This document shows positions 41,593 through 50,519 of a stretch of 64,000 nt of DNA, in pieces (within the stretch, counting starts at the first letter, position 1; each line of letters opens with the position of its first letter). A model generated the notes under the pieces. That model worked only from the letters and a program-made list of their open reading frames with translations, was not told where the DNA came from and did no database searches. The position numbers and the translations under genes were made by a program. The stretch lies in NCBI RefSeq assembly GCF_014873145.1, contig NZ_JADBEK010000001.1:3038001-3102000 (forward strand). Reading direction: 5' to 3'. This DNA is from Nonomuraea angiospora (GTDB taxonomy: Bacteria > Actinomycetota > Actinomycetes > Streptosporangiales > Streptosporangiaceae).

Positions 41593-44500
41593 CTAAGGTT
41601 GCATCCGCGGCCGATGCCGGAGATCGGGAGTATGCGGCGGACGCTCGGCCAGCAGCTCCAGCGCGACGTCGATGGCCCGCTCGAGCTGCGTGTCCACGCC
41701 TCTGGCGTAGTCCTGCGGCGTGATGTCGACCTCGATGTCGGGATCGGTGCCGTAGTTCTCGACCTGCCAGCCGACGTCGTCGAAGGCGAAGGAGAACTCC
41801 GGCTGTGTCGTCACCGTGCCGTCGGCGAGCTGGTGGCGCGGCCAGATGCCGATGACGCCGCCCCAGGTGCGCTTGCCGACCAGCGGCCCCAGCTTCAGCA
41901 CCTTGAAGGTGTGGCTGAAGATGTCGCCGTCGGAGCCCGCCCACTCGTTGGTGATCGCCACGAGCGGCCCGCGCGGCGACTCCGGCGGGTACGGCTCCGG
42001 ATCGCCCCACCGCGGGTAGTCGTAGCCGAGCCGCCGCCTGGACAGCTTCTCCAGCAGCAGCGCCGACACGCTGCCGCCGCCGTTGAAGCGCACGTCCACG
42101 ATGAGCGCCTGCCGGTCGTACTCGGCCAGCAGCCCGCGGTGGAACTCCCCGAACCCCTCGGGCCCCATGTCGGGCACGTGCAGGTAGCCCACCCGGCCGC
42201 CGGAGCGCTGGTGGCACTCGGCGCGGTTGAGGTTGACCCAGTCGCGGTAGCGGGCCGGCCGCTCGTCGGAGACGGCGCGCACGGTGACGGTGCTCACCTG
42301 GCCCTCCCGCCGCAGCGTCAGCTCGACCTCCTCGCCGGCCTGGTTGACCAGGCGCTCGTTGGGGGTCGCCGTCGCGCCTATGGGGGCGCCGTTGATGGCC
42401 AGGACCGCGTCGCCCGCGCGTACGTCGACACCGAGCCGGTTCAGCGGCGAGGTCGCCTCCGGATCCCACGGGTCACCGGTCACGATGGAGCGGATGTGGT
42501 AGACGCCGTCGCGGTAGTCCCAGTCGACGCCCAGCTTGCCCTGGGTGTAGTCGGGCCCCGGGCGGTATTCGCCGCCGCTCTCGAAGGCGTGGCTGGTGGC
42601 GAGCTCGCCGTGCAGCTCCCACAGCAGGTCGGAGAACTCGCCCCGGGTCGTGACCCGCTCCACCAGCGGCCGGTAGCGGTCGTAGACGGCCGGCCAGTCG
42701 ACGCCCGCCATGTCCTCGCTCCAGAAGTTCTCCAGCTGCAGCCGCCACGCCTCCCGGAACATCTGCCGCCACTCCGCCTCCGGGCAGACCGACACCTTGA
42801 TCCGCGACAGGTCGATCCACCCGCTCTCCCGCCCCGGCGCCTCCTCGTCCTCGGGCGGCTCGTTCGCCTTGACCACCCGCAGCCGGGAATCCGCGCGGTA
42901 GAGCAGCGTCTTGTGGTCGCGGCCCAGCTCGAAGTCGGTGACGCCGTCGGCGAAGTGCACCTTCTTACCCTTGGCGAAGTCGAACAGGTGCAGCGAGCTC
43001 TCGCCTTCGAGCGGGCTGGTCAGGATCAGCGCCTTGCCCTTGAGCCCGGCCACCTGCTCGTAGCGGCCCTCGGGCAGCGGGAACTGGGTGACGCGCCGGG
43101 TCAGCCCCTCGACGTCGACGCGCAGCGGCTCCGGCTCCTCGCCGTCCTCCTCGTCCTCCCCCAGGGGCCGCTGCAGGGGCATGAACGGGTCGGGCGCGTC
43201 CGCCTGCAGCGCCACCGCGTACGGGCGCGTGCCCAGCGGGAAGCCCAGGTCGAACTGGAGCTGGTCGTAGACCGGAGAGAACGTGCGCTGGCCGATGAAG
43301 TAGAGGTAGCGGCCCTGCGGGTCGAACGCCGGCATCGAGTCCTCCAGCACCGGCTCCGTGGCCTGCAGCGTCCGCCCGGTCTCGGGGTGGTGCAGCTTGA
43401 TCGCGCTGGACTGGGCGTTGAGCGGGCTCGAGTACGCCAGCCACCGCCCGTCGTGCGACCAGGCCGGGTCCTCGGGCGAGCCGTGCGGGTTGGCCTCCAC
43501 CAGCGCCGGCCGGCCGGTGACCAGGTCGAGCAGGTGCAGCTCGTGGCGGTGGTTGACGACGGCCACCCGGTCGTGGACCGGGTCGGGGACGAGCGCGGTG
43601 ATCCGCCCCAGCCTGGCCACCTCCGTGCCGCCGCCGCCCTCGTGGCCTTCGAGGATGACCAGCCGCTCCTCGTCGCGGTCGTCGCTCGCCGCCGCGATCA
43701 GCCGGGTGCCGTCGTTGAGCCAGGTCAGGAACCGGTAGCGGACCCCGTCGGGCGAGCCGTGCTGGGTCACCGGCCCCTCCCAGTCGGCCATCGCGTACGC
43801 CTTGCCGCGCGCGGTGACGGCCAGTGCGCTGCCGTCGGGACTGAGCGTGGCGCCGTCGAGGTAGTCGGCGGGGTCGACGAACCTGCGGTTGCGCTGCGTC
43901 CGGGAGCTGGCCAGTTGCACGTCCAGCCGGCGCGCCGGCTCGGGCTCGGCGGGGTCGAGCAGGTAGAGGTCGGCGCCGGCGTGGTAGACCAGCCGGTGCC
44001 CGTCGCCCGACAGGTTGCGCGCGTAGTAGTCGTCGTGGTGGGTGTGCTTGCGCAGGTCCTGGCCGTCGGGGGTGCACGAGTAGACGTTGCCGACGCCCTC
44101 GTGGTCGGAGATGAAGCACACCCGGCCGCCGCTCCAGCAGGGCGAGGCCAGGTTTCCCGGCAGCCTGATCAGCCGCCGGAACTCGCCGTCGCCGCTCGGG
44201 TCGATCCACAGGTCGCCGACGGTGCCGCCGCGGTAGCGCTTCCACCGCGCCGGGTCGGCGGTGTTGCGGCCGAGCACGATCATGCCGTCCGGCCCGTACG
44301 CGATCGAGTTGGCCGGGCCGTACGGGAGCCGCTCGGGGACCCCGCCGGGCGCGACGCGGTGCAGCCATTTGCGGTGCTCGAACGGCTGGGCCGCGTCGCT
44401 GGCGTACAGGATGCGCCCTTCGGGGTCCCAGCCGGTGACCGTGCAGCGCGCGCCGTGGAACGTGAGCCGGCGGGCGGCGCCGCCGTCGGACGGCATGACG

Positions 44501-44703
44501 TACACCTCTTCCGGGCCCTCCTCGCGGCCGACGAACGCGAGCTGGTCGCCGCGCGGCGAGATGCGCGGATAGCCCGCCTCGGCGAGCCCCGCGGTCAGCC
44601 GGAAGGCCCGCCCGCCCTGGGCGGACACCATCCACAGGTCGTCCTCGGCGGCGAAGACGACCACGTCCTGGAAGACAGCGGGAAAGCGCAGGTAGCCGGA
44701 CAT
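41593..44703 (-). CDS. Tricorn-type S41 protease
   Basis: 1036 residues from ATG at 44703 ([10 protein letters not shown]), with AGGAG 8 bases upstream; the GTG at 44712 touches that site. The first about 650 residues are beta-propeller repeats ([51 protein letters not shown]). The catalytic half contains the Ser-His pair in [13 protein letters not shown], a PDZ domain ([18 protein letters not shown]), the nucleophile region [16 protein letters not shown] and the Glu of [15 protein letters not shown]. This is the full-length tricorn architecture, a large cytosolic protease that trims peptides after proteasomal degradation. Length is normal for the family. Confidence 0.95.
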   Translation of the reverse strand: MSGYLRFPAVFQDVVVFAAEDDLWMVSAQGGRAFRLTAGLAEAGYPRISPRGDQLAFVGREEGPEEVYVMPSDGGAARRLTFHGARCTVTGWDPEGRILYASDAAQPFEHRKWLHRVAPGGVPERLPYGPANSIAYGPDGMIVLGRNTADPARWKRYRGGTVGDLWIDPSGDGEFRRLIRLPGNLASPCWSGGRVCFISDHEGVGNVYSCTPDGQDLRKHTHHDDYYARNLSGDGHRLVYHAGADLYLLDPAEPEPARRLDVQLASSRTQRNRRFVDPADYLDGATLSPDGSALAVTARGKAYAMADWEGPVTQHGSPDGVRYRFLTWLNDGTRLIAAASDDRDEERLVILEGHEGGGGTEVARLGRITALVPDPVHDRVAVVNHRHELHLLDLVTGRPALVEANPHGSPEDPAWSHDGRWLAYSSPLNAQSSAIKLHHPETGRTLQATEPVLEDSMPAFDPQGRYLYFIGQRTFSPVYDQLQFDLGFPLGTRPYAVALQADAPDPFMPLQRPLGEDEEDGEEPEPLRVDVEGLTRRVTQFPLPEGRYEQVAGLKGKALILTSPLEGESSLHLFDFAKGKKVHFADGVTDFELGRDHKTLLYRADSRLRVVKANEPPEDEEAPGRESGWIDLSRIKVSVCPEAEWRQMFREAWRLQLENFWSEDMAGVDWPAVYDRYRPLVERVTTRGEFSDLLWELHGELATSHAFESGGEYRPGPDYTQGKLGVDWDYRDGVYHIRSIVTGDPWDPEATSPLNRLGVDVRAGDAVLAINGAPIGATATPNERLVNQAGEEVELTLRREGQVSTVTVRAVSDERPARYRDWVNLNRAECHQRSGGRVGYLHVPDMGPEGFGEFHRGLLAEYDRQALIVDVRFNGGGSVSALLLEKLSRRRLGYDYPRWGDPEPYPPESPRGPLVAITNEWAGSDGDIFSHTFKVLKLGPLVGKRTWGGVIGIWPRHQLADGTVTTQPEFSFAFDDVGWQVENYGTDPDIEVDITPQDYARGVDTQLERAIDVALELLAERPPHTPDLRHRPRMQP

Positions 44704-44880
44704 GAGAGCCACTCCTGGTCGAGCCGACAGCCGAGGGCGCGCGCCCCCGGCTGTCAGATCACATCACCCGGGTCAGACATTTCGCCACAGCTGCCCGGCC
44801 GTACCGACCGGCGGCCAGAAACTCCCCCGCGACCGCCTGGTCGTCCGCCCGGGCGGCGGGCCATCGCTGCCCCGTCCGGG

Positions 44881-45006
44881 TCACTCCTCGCCGGAGGGCG
44901 ACTTGCGGGTCTCCCGCTTCGTCTCCTTGGCCTGCCTGCTGGTCTTGATGGCCTGCTTCTTCGACTTGCCGGACTTGGCGGCGGGTTTCTTCTTCGTGTC
45001 TGCCAT
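44881..45006 (-). CDS. Small lysine-rich protein
   Basis: 41 residues, MADTKKKPAAKSGKSKKQAI onwards, ending KETRKSPSGEE. Ribosome binding site GGGGGGAA lies six bases upstream of ATG at 45006. The composition is about one third Lys/Arg with Ala and Ser, and no hydrophobic core, so it is probably disordered and could bind nucleic acid (resembling a histone-like tail). A GGGTAT box typical of SigB-like stress promoters lies about 55 bases upstream. Stand-alone gene downstream of the ribosomal protection gene; function unknown. Confidence 0.6.
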   Translation of the reverse strand: MADTKKKPAAKSGKSKKQAIKTSRQAKETKRETRKSPSGEE

Positions 45007-45030
45007 GGGATTCCCCCCTGTACGGACATG

Positions 45031-45065
45031 TGCACCGGAATGGTGCACTGTGCCCCTTAATACCC
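45031..45065 (-). promoter_or_regulatory. Candidate SigB-type promoter and palindrome before the lysine-rich gene
   Basis: Read on the minus strand, GGGTAT (45065-45060) matches the -10 box of actinobacterial SigB/SigF promoters. A palindrome TGCACC-GGAAT-GGTGCA (45031-45047) lies between it and the start. A WhiG/SigB-type sigma factor is encoded 3 kb away. A convincing -35 GTTT box at the right spacing is not obvious, so this is tentative. Confidence 0.35.
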
Positions 45066-45092
45066 ATCTAGCCCAGAAATCCGACATACCAC

Positions 45093-46946
45093 CTATCGGA
45101 CCCGCCGATCACCGGCCGACGCGGACCACCAGACGCCCTCTCCGTGCGACAGCCCCGGCAGCCGACGCTCGAACTCGTGCACCGCGGCCGCCGGGATCTC
45201 GCCCTCCAGCACCCAGGTGTCGTCGCGCCTGCCGGTGTCGTGGAGCTCACCGCCCAGCGCGGCGAGCCGGGCGGTGACCGCGCTGAACGTCTCCAGCGGC
45301 ACCTCCAGCTCGAACCGGTGGCACGGCTCGTACACGGTGGTGCCCGCCAGGCGCAGCGCCCGCACGAGCACGGCCTGGGCGCGGCCGCGGAAGTCGGCCG
45401 CGACCGTGACGGGCGCGACGTAGCCGGTCCTGGTCACGGTGACGAGCACGTCGGTGACCGGCCAGCCGTGCGGGCCCTCGCCCAGGGCCAGGCGCACGCT
45501 CTCCTCGATGGCCCGGTGGTAGGCCGGCGGCAGCGAGCCGAGATCGACCTCCAGCCGGTAGCCGACGCCGGAGCCCTTCGGCCCCGGCTCGACGCGCAGG
45601 CCCACGGTGGCCATGAACTCGTTGCGGCCCTGGCGCTGGATCTCCTCGACGACCTCCGCGGCGCCCGACGGGCGCTCGAAGTAGACGGGCCGGCTCGGCT
45701 CGAAGAGCGCCTCGACGCCGAAGTCCCTGGCCAGGGTCTCGCCGATGACCTCTTTCTGCACCTCCCCGTACAGCAGGACCGAGGTCTCGCCGCCGGCCAG
45801 CGTGCGGGTGCCGATCAGCGGGTCCTGCTCGGCCAGCGCGAGCAGCGCGGCGTGCAGGCGCGGCTCCTGGCCGGGGACGCGGGGCCGGACCACGGTCTCC
45901 AGGCTGGGCGGGGTGAAGTGGGCCTGGTGATCGGGGCCGGCCTCCCCCAGGTGATCGCCGACGCGGATCTCGGGCACGCCCCAGACCTTGACGATGTCGC
46001 CGGCCACCGCCTGCCGCCGCCCGGGGGAGCCCGCGACGGCCAGCGCGGTCAGCCGGCCGTCGTAGGCGTGCCGCCCCCGGTGGAAGGCGAGGTGCTCGCG
46101 CGCTCGCAGGGCGCCCGCGCGTACCCGCAGGTAGGCCGCCTTCTCCCCGGACGGCGCGCGCTCGACCGCGAACACCGTCGCCCGCGCCGCCTCCTCCGGG
46201 TCCCCGGCCGGCTGGGCGACGGCGGGCAGCAGGTGGACGGCGTCGAGCAGCTCGCCGACGCCCTGCCCGGTCAGCGCCGAACCGAACAGCACCGGATGCG
46301 CCTGCCCGGCGGCGCACTGCCGCGCCAGCGCCGCGCGTACCTGGCCGAAGTCGGGCGTCTTGCCCTCGACGAGCAGCTCCAGCAGCCCGTCGTCCCGCTC
46401 GGCGAGCACCTCGGCCGCCGCCTCGGGCGAGGCGAGGCCGGCGGTGACGGCCGCCTTGGAGCCGAGGTGCCGCACGGTGTTCAGGGCGACGCAGTACGGC
46501 GAGAGCCGCCGCCGGACGTCGGCCAGCAGCTCCTCCTCCCTGGCCCCGGCCCGGTCGATCTTGTTGACGAAGATCAGCGTGGGCAGGCGCAGCTTGCGCA
46601 GGGTCTTCATCAGGACCCGGGTGTGCGGCTGCACGCCCTCGACGGCCGACAGCACCAGCACGGCGCCGTCGAGCACGCCGAGCGCGCGCTCCACCTCGGC
46701 CACGAAGTCGGCGTGGCCGGGCGTGTCGACCAGGTTGACCCGCAGGTCGCCCAGGGTGAAGGAGGCGACGGCCGTGCGGATGGTGATGCCGCGACGGCGC
46801 TCGATCTCGCCGGAGTCGGTCTGTGTGCTGCCCTCGTCAACGCTGCCGAGCCGGTCGATGACCCCGGTCTCGAACAGCAGCCGCTCAGTGAGGCTGGTCT
46901 TGCCCGCGTCTACGTGCGCGAGGATGCCGATATTCAGGATGTGCAC
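45093..46946 (-). CDS. TetM/OtrA-type ribosomal protection GTPase (EF-G-like)
   Basis: 617 residues from GTG at 46946 (VHILNIGILAHVDAGKTSLT). GTPase motifs are AHVDAGKTSLTERL (G1), RRGITIRTAVASF (G2, as in TetM rather than EF-G), DTPGHADF (G3) and NKIDRAG (G4). EF-G-like domains follow, with LLYGEVQKEVIGETLARDFG and FMATVGLRVEPGPKGSGVGY, the TetM-type domain III-IV. By family it displaces tetracyclines from the ribosome; actinobacterial chromosomal copies may be housekeeping GTPases or intrinsic resistance genes. No regulator or transposon is adjacent, so recent acquisition is not supported. Confidence 0.9.
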   Translation of the reverse strand: MHILNIGILAHVDAGKTSLTERLLFETGVIDRLGSVDEGSTQTDSGEIERRRGITIRTAVASFTLGDLRVNLVDTPGHADFVAEVERALGVLDGAVLVLSAVEGVQPHTRVLMKTLRKLRLPTLIFVNKIDRAGAREEELLADVRRRLSPYCVALNTVRHLGSKAAVTAGLASPEAAAEVLAERDDGLLELLVEGKTPDFGQVRAALARQCAAGQAHPVLFGSALTGQGVGELLDAVHLLPAVAQPAGDPEEAARATVFAVERAPSGEKAAYLRVRAGALRAREHLAFHRGRHAYDGRLTALAVAGSPGRRQAVAGDIVKVWGVPEIRVGDHLGEAGPDHQAHFTPPSLETVVRPRVPGQEPRLHAALLALAEQDPLIGTRTLAGGETSVLLYGEVQKEVIGETLARDFGVEALFEPSRPVYFERPSGAAEVVEEIQRQGRNEFMATVGLRVEPGPKGSGVGYRLEVDLGSLPPAYHRAIEESVRLALGEGPHGWPVTDVLVTVTRTGYVAPVTVAADFRGRAQAVLVRALRLAGTTVYEPCHRFELEVPLETFSAVTARLAALGGELHDTGRRDDTWVLEGEIPAAAVHEFERRLPGLSHGEGVWWSASAGDRRVR

Positions 46947-47082
46947 GGTGCTGGAAGTCCTCGGGAACTCTCGTGCCAATGGGGCGCTGGGAGATTCCGG
47001 GGCACCGCATCTCATGCTCCTGATCGTCGGCGGACGGCTGCCCGGCCATCCTGCCACCGCGGCAGTGGCACCGGCGAACCAT

Positions 47083-47439
47083 TTACAGGGCCTGCGCCAG
47101 GGCCGCCCCGCAGTAGGCCGCGCCCAGCCCGGCCACCACGCTGGCGGCCGCGTTGGCCACCGCGTGGAAGCGGGCGCCCTCCTCCATCAGCCGCACCGTC
47201 TCGTATCCGAACGTCGAGTACGTGGTCAGCGCCCCGCAGAACCCGGTGCCCGCCAGCGCCATCGCCCCGCCCCCCGCGGGCAGCGCGATCAGGAAGCCCA
47301 GCAGCGCCGAGCCGGCCACGTTCACCGTCAGCGTCCCCCACGGGAACACCGTGTCGTGCCGCGCCTGCACGGCCCGGTCCGCGAGATAGCGCAGCGGCGC
47401 GCCGAGCGCCGCCCCGAGGACGATGAGCAGCACCGTCAT
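47083..47439 (-). CDS. crcB: CrcB/Fluc fluoride channel subunit, second of a pair
   Basis: 118 residues with four membrane helices. Motifs are ALGAPLRYLADRAVQ, FPWGTLTVNVAGSALLGFLI (pore Asn) and GFCGALTTYSTFGYETVRLM (the Na+ site and Phe-box region). ATG at 47439 overlaps the stop of the upstream crcB (ATGA). Paired Fluc genes encode opposite-topology subunits that form one antiparallel heterodimer exporting fluoride. Confidence 0.94.
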   Translation of the reverse strand: MTVLLIVLGAALGAPLRYLADRAVQARHDTVFPWGTLTVNVAGSALLGFLIALPAGGGAMALAGTGFCGALTTYSTFGYETVRLMEEGARFHAVANAAASVVAGLGAAYCGAALAQAL

Positions 47440-47906
47440 CGCACGCCCGCCAGCATCCCGGCGATCCGCCTGGTCAGCCACATGCCCGCCACCACGGCCG
47501 CCAGCGCCGCCACCAGCGTGGCCGCCAGGTAGACCAGCCCCGTCAGCGGCGCCCCCGCCTCGACCGCCCGCTGGATGTCCACCGCGTACGTCGAGAACGT
47601 CGTGTAGCCGCCCAGCACCCCCACCCCCAGGAACGGCCGCACGAGCCGGTGCGCCGGCCGCACCTCCGTGATGACCACCATGAGCACGCCGAGCAGCAGG
47701 CACCCGGACACGTTGACGAGGAACGTCGCCCAGGGGAAGTCCGCGGGCCCGGCCGGCAGCGCCGCCTGCAGGCCGAAGCGCGCGAGCGCGCCCAGCGCGC
47801 CCCCTGCCGCGATCGCGGCGAGCACGGGCCAGTGCAGCTCGGCGCGCTGCGCCGGGATGTGCAGATCGACGTCCGGGTCGATCGGGCGTTCGGTCACACC
47901 AGGCAC
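47436..47906 (-). CDS. crcB: CrcB/Fluc fluoride channel subunit, first of a pair
   Basis: 156 residues from GTG at 47906, longer than its partner by an N-terminal cytoplasmic tail (ERPIDPDVDLHIPAQRAELH). Four helices carry ALGALARFGLQAALP, FPWATFLVNVSGCLLLGVLM and GVLGGYTTFSTYAVDIQRAV. It overlaps the second crcB by four bases. No fluoride riboswitch consensus was recognised in the short upstream region before the sigma gene. Confidence 0.94.
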   Translation of the reverse strand: MPGVTERPIDPDVDLHIPAQRAELHWPVLAAIAAGGALGALARFGLQAALPAGPADFPWATFLVNVSGCLLLGVLMVVITEVRPAHRLVRPFLGVGVLGGYTTFSTYAVDIQRAVEAGAPLTGLVYLAATLVAALAAVVAGMWLTRRIAGMLAGVR

Positions 47907-47960
47907 GTTACATCGGCATGCGACGGCGCAAACGCCGGCCTCGACGGTCAGGGCTGAGGA

Positions 47961-48749
47961 TCAGGCCGTCAACGCGGTGCGCAGCTTGGTGAGCACGGCA
48001 CGCAGGATGCGCGAGACGTGCATCTGCGAGATCCCGAACTCCTGGGCGATCTCCGACTGGGTCATGTTGCCGTAGAAACGCATCAGCAGGATGTTCCTCT
48101 CCCGAGCCGGCAGGGCGTCGATGAGGGGCTTGATCGCCTGCGCGTCGACCAGGGTGTCGAGCGAATGGTCCTGCGCGGCCAGCAGGTCGCCCAGCTCGGC
48201 CGCGTCCTCGTCGCCGCCGCCGACCGGCGCGTCCAGCGACAGCGCCGAGTAGGCGGTGGACGCCTCCATCGCCAGCAGCACGTCCTCCTCGGAGATGTCC
48301 AGCTTGGCGGCCAGCTCGGCGACGGTCGGCGAGTGGCCGAGGACCTGCGTCAGCTCGGCCGTGGCCTTGTTGATCTCGATGCGGCGTTCCTGGTAGACGC
48401 GCGGCACCCGGACTGCCCAGGTGCGGTCGCGGAAGTGCCGCTTGACCTCGCCCAGCACGGTGACCATGGCGTATCCCCTGAAATCGTGTCCGAGCGAGGG
48501 GTCGTAGCCGTTGACGGCTTTCATCAGCCCGACATAGGCGGCCTGGCGCAGGTCGTCCATGGACTCGCCGCGGTAGCGGTAGCGGCGGGTGATCTCGGTC
48601 ACCAATCCCTCATGCATCTCCACCAGACGCTCGCGGATGCGCGCGGCGTCCAGATGGGAGGTGGCCGGGTCGGCCAGGCGGGCCAGGAGGTCCTCGGCGG
48701 TGAGCTGGTCGGAGGTGAACTGGTCGGAGGTGATGGTCAGGACGGGCAC
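47961..48749 (-). CDS. Alternative sigma factor, SigB/SigF (sigma-70 group 3) family
   Basis: 262 residues from GTG at 48749, with GGGAGAAGCAC upstream. Region 2 is DDLRQAAYVGLMKAVNGYDP and FRGYAMVTVLGEVKRHFRDR, then TWAVRVPRVYQERRIEINKA. Region 3 is LGHSPTVAELAAKLDISEED, and region 4 is MTQSEIAQEFGISQMHVSRI. These proteins direct general stress or sporulation promoters with GGGTAT-like -10 boxes and are held by RsbW-type anti-sigma kinases; none is adjacent. An N-terminal TSDQ repeat is encoded by a 15-base tandem duplication. Confidence 0.94.
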   Translation of the reverse strand: MPVLTITSDQFTSDQLTAEDLLARLADPATSHLDAARIRERLVEMHEGLVTEITRRYRYRGESMDDLRQAAYVGLMKAVNGYDPSLGHDFRGYAMVTVLGEVKRHFRDRTWAVRVPRVYQERRIEINKATAELTQVLGHSPTVAELAAKLDISEEDVLLAMEASTAYSALSLDAPVGGGDEDAAELGDLLAAQDHSLDTLVDAQAIKPLIDALPARERNILLMRFYGNMTQSEIAQEFGISQMHVSRILRAVLTKLRTALTA

Positions 48750-48966
48750 GTGCTTCTCCCAGATGTGCCGGCGGCCCCGTCCATGGAAAAAAGCCCATGC
48801 AGAGGCACGCCTCGGTTCGCGTGAGAGGAAGCCCTCTGCTGGACTTCGAGATCCACCCTCCCCATTGGCGGCCCTCCCATCACCTTCCGGGTGGTAACGG
48901 ATTCATAACTGATACACGAAGCGCTCTGCTCGTTTCCGGGCCGAGGTTCGGGGCAGTGGCGCGTCC

Positions 48967-49116
48967 ATGGCTACCCTCCTGTGGATCATCGCCGTCATCC
49001 TCGTCATCGCCGGCATCTACGTGCTCCTGGCTCGCCGCGACCTCCTGTGGGGCATCGTCCTGATCGTCGTCGGGCTGCTGGTCGGCCCCGGCGGAGTGAG
49101 CATCTTCAACGTCTGA
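48967..49116 (+). CDS. GPGG-motif small membrane protein
   Basis: 49 residues, MATLLWIIAVILVIAGIYVL onward, with a second hydrophobic segment GIVLIVVGLLVGPGGVSIFNV. Two short helices are joined by LARRDLLWG, and the Gly-Pro-Gly-Gly motif near the C-terminus defines this actinobacterial small-protein family. Function is unknown. It precedes the hemerythrin gene by 58 bases in the same direction, so they may share a transcript. Confidence 0.82.
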   Translation: MATLLWIIAVILVIAGIYVLLARRDLLWGIVLIVVGLLVGPGGVSIFNV

Positions 49117-49174
49117 CCCGGAGCTCGCCCGCCCGAACCGTCCCGTCCGAACCAACCAGCCCGAGGAGCCGTCC

Positions 49175-49648
49175 ATGGACGCCATCGTGATGCTCAAAGA
49201 CGACCACAAGACCGTGGAGAAGCTGTTCAAGCAGTTCGAGAAGACCGACTCCGAAGCCCATCAGGACAAGCAGAAGATCGTGGCCGAGGTCATCGAGGAG
49301 CTGACCGTCCACACGTACATCGAAGAGACGATCTTCTACCCGGCCGTCCGCTCGGACGCCCCCGACACCACCGATCATGTCCTGGAGAGCGTCGAGGAGC
49401 ATCACGTCGTCGTCTGGATGCTTTCGGAGCTCAAGAGCCTCGACCCGGCCGACGAACGCTACGACGCCAAGATGACCGTCCTGATGGAGAACGTCCGCCA
49501 CCACATCAAGGAAGAAGAGCAGGACTGGTTCCCCGAAGTCCGCCAGGCCATGGGCCGAAACCGGCTGCGGGAGCTGGGCGAGCAGATGGCCACGGCCAGG
49601 AGCGACGCTCCCCGCGACCCCCTCGCGATCCCCAGCGCCTCGCAGTAG
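49175..49648 (+). CDS. Hemerythrin-domain protein
   Basis: 157 residues; GAGGAGCCGTCC precedes ATG at 49175. The four-helix bundle has iron-ligand candidates in LKDDHKTVEKLFKQFEK, VHTYIEETIFYPAVRSD, SVEEHHVVVWMLSELK and VRHHIKEEEQDWFPEVRQ. Bacterial hemerythrin-HHE proteins bind a di-iron site and are linked to oxygen, NO or peroxide handling. Its position beside a SigB-type sigma gene fits a stress role. The C-terminus is a short disordered tail. Confidence 0.93.
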   Translation: MDAIVMLKDDHKTVEKLFKQFEKTDSEAHQDKQKIVAEVIEELTVHTYIEETIFYPAVRSDAPDTTDHVLESVEEHHVVVWMLSELKSLDPADERYDAKMTVLMENVRHHIKEEEQDWFPEVRQAMGRNRLRELGEQMATARSDAPRDPLAIPSASQ

Positions 49649-49796
49649 CGGGCGCTACCCGACCCGCTCTGATCAGGGCGTTCCCCGAACTTCAAAGGCC
49701 AGGGGTGATGTGACGATCAGTCACACAACCCTCCCCGTGTCAGAACACCTGATGCCGGGAATTTCTCTAGACAACCTTTGATGTTCGGAGGCCTGC

Positions 49797-50510
49797 TTGA
49801 GCACGAAGGACGCCATCGCCCTTCTAGCGGGAGCCATCATCGCCGTTTCCTTCGTCGGCGGCACCAAGACCTCTCCGGCCACGGCGGCCAGCCCGCTGGG
49901 CAACACCAGCGGGACGCGGCCCGGTCTGGCACCCATCGTCTCGGACGCCGACAAGGGCAGGGCACGCGGCCTCATCAAACGCGTGCGTGTCAAAGGGCTC
50001 GGCCCCAACACCGGCTACGAGCGCATCCGGTACGGCGGCAACTGGGCCGACACCGCGCGCGGGGTGCCGTACGCGCGCAACGGCTGCCGCACCCGCGACG
50101 ACCTGCTGGCCCGCGACGGCCGGAACGTGAAGTACCGGTCGGGCTCCAGCTGCGAGGTCGTCTCCATGGAGCTGAGCGACCCCTACACCGGCAGGACCAT
50201 TCACTGGCACAAGGACAACCCGGACGAGGTGCAGGTCGACCACGTGGTGCCGCTGAACTACGCGTGGCGCATGGGCGCGCCGCGCTGGCGGATGTCCAAG
50301 CGGCTCGACTTCGCCAACGACCCGCTGAACCTGCTGCCCGTGGCCGGCTACGCCAATGAGCAGAAGGACGCCTCCGGCCCCGCGAGCTGGTTACCGCCGC
50401 AGCGGCGCGTGCGCTGCGCGTACGTCACCCGCTTCGCGCAGGTCGCGCTCAAGTACGACGTGCCCGTCACGGCGGCGGACAAGAGGATGATGCTGGCCCA
50501 GTGCCGCTGA
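49797..50510 (+). CDS. Secreted HNH-type nuclease (DUF1524/GmrSD-like domain)
   Basis: 237 residues from TTG at 49797; GGAGG lies 6 bases upstream and decides the start. A signal peptide (KDAIALLAGAIIAVSFVGG) is followed by a disordered stretch. The nuclease domain starts at about residue 60: YGGNWADTARGVPYARNGCR, then the HNH core DEVQVDHVVPLNYAWRMGAP and LDFANDPLNLLPVAGYANEQK. The DHVVPL His and the downstream Asn are catalytic in the family. Two Cys pairs fit an extracellular protein. Presumed to degrade extracellular DNA. Confidence 0.9.
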   Translation: MSTKDAIALLAGAIIAVSFVGGTKTSPATAASPLGNTSGTRPGLAPIVSDADKGRARGLIKRVRVKGLGPNTGYERIRYGGNWADTARGVPYARNGCRTRDDLLARDGRNVKYRSGSSCEVVSMELSDPYTGRTIHWHKDNPDEVQVDHVVPLNYAWRMGAPRWRMSKRLDFANDPLNLLPVAGYANEQKDASGPASWLPPQRRVRCAYVTRFAQVALKYDVPVTAADKRMMLAQCR

Positions 50511-50519
50511 AAAGGCGGG

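Noticed and set aside
41599..45060. 1153-codon open frame on the + strand opposite the tricorn gene
   Set aside because: Antisense shadow of a GC-rich gene; the minus strand encodes a complete tricorn protease with all catalytic motifs.
47907..47960. Fluoride riboswitch upstream of the crcB pair
   Set aside because: The interval to the sigma gene is only 54 bases and no crcB-motif consensus is recognisable.
48786..48806. CATGG-AAAAAAGC-CCATG as a terminator
   Set aside because: The stem is only five bases, and its position upstream of the sigma gene start does not fit a terminator for any gene.
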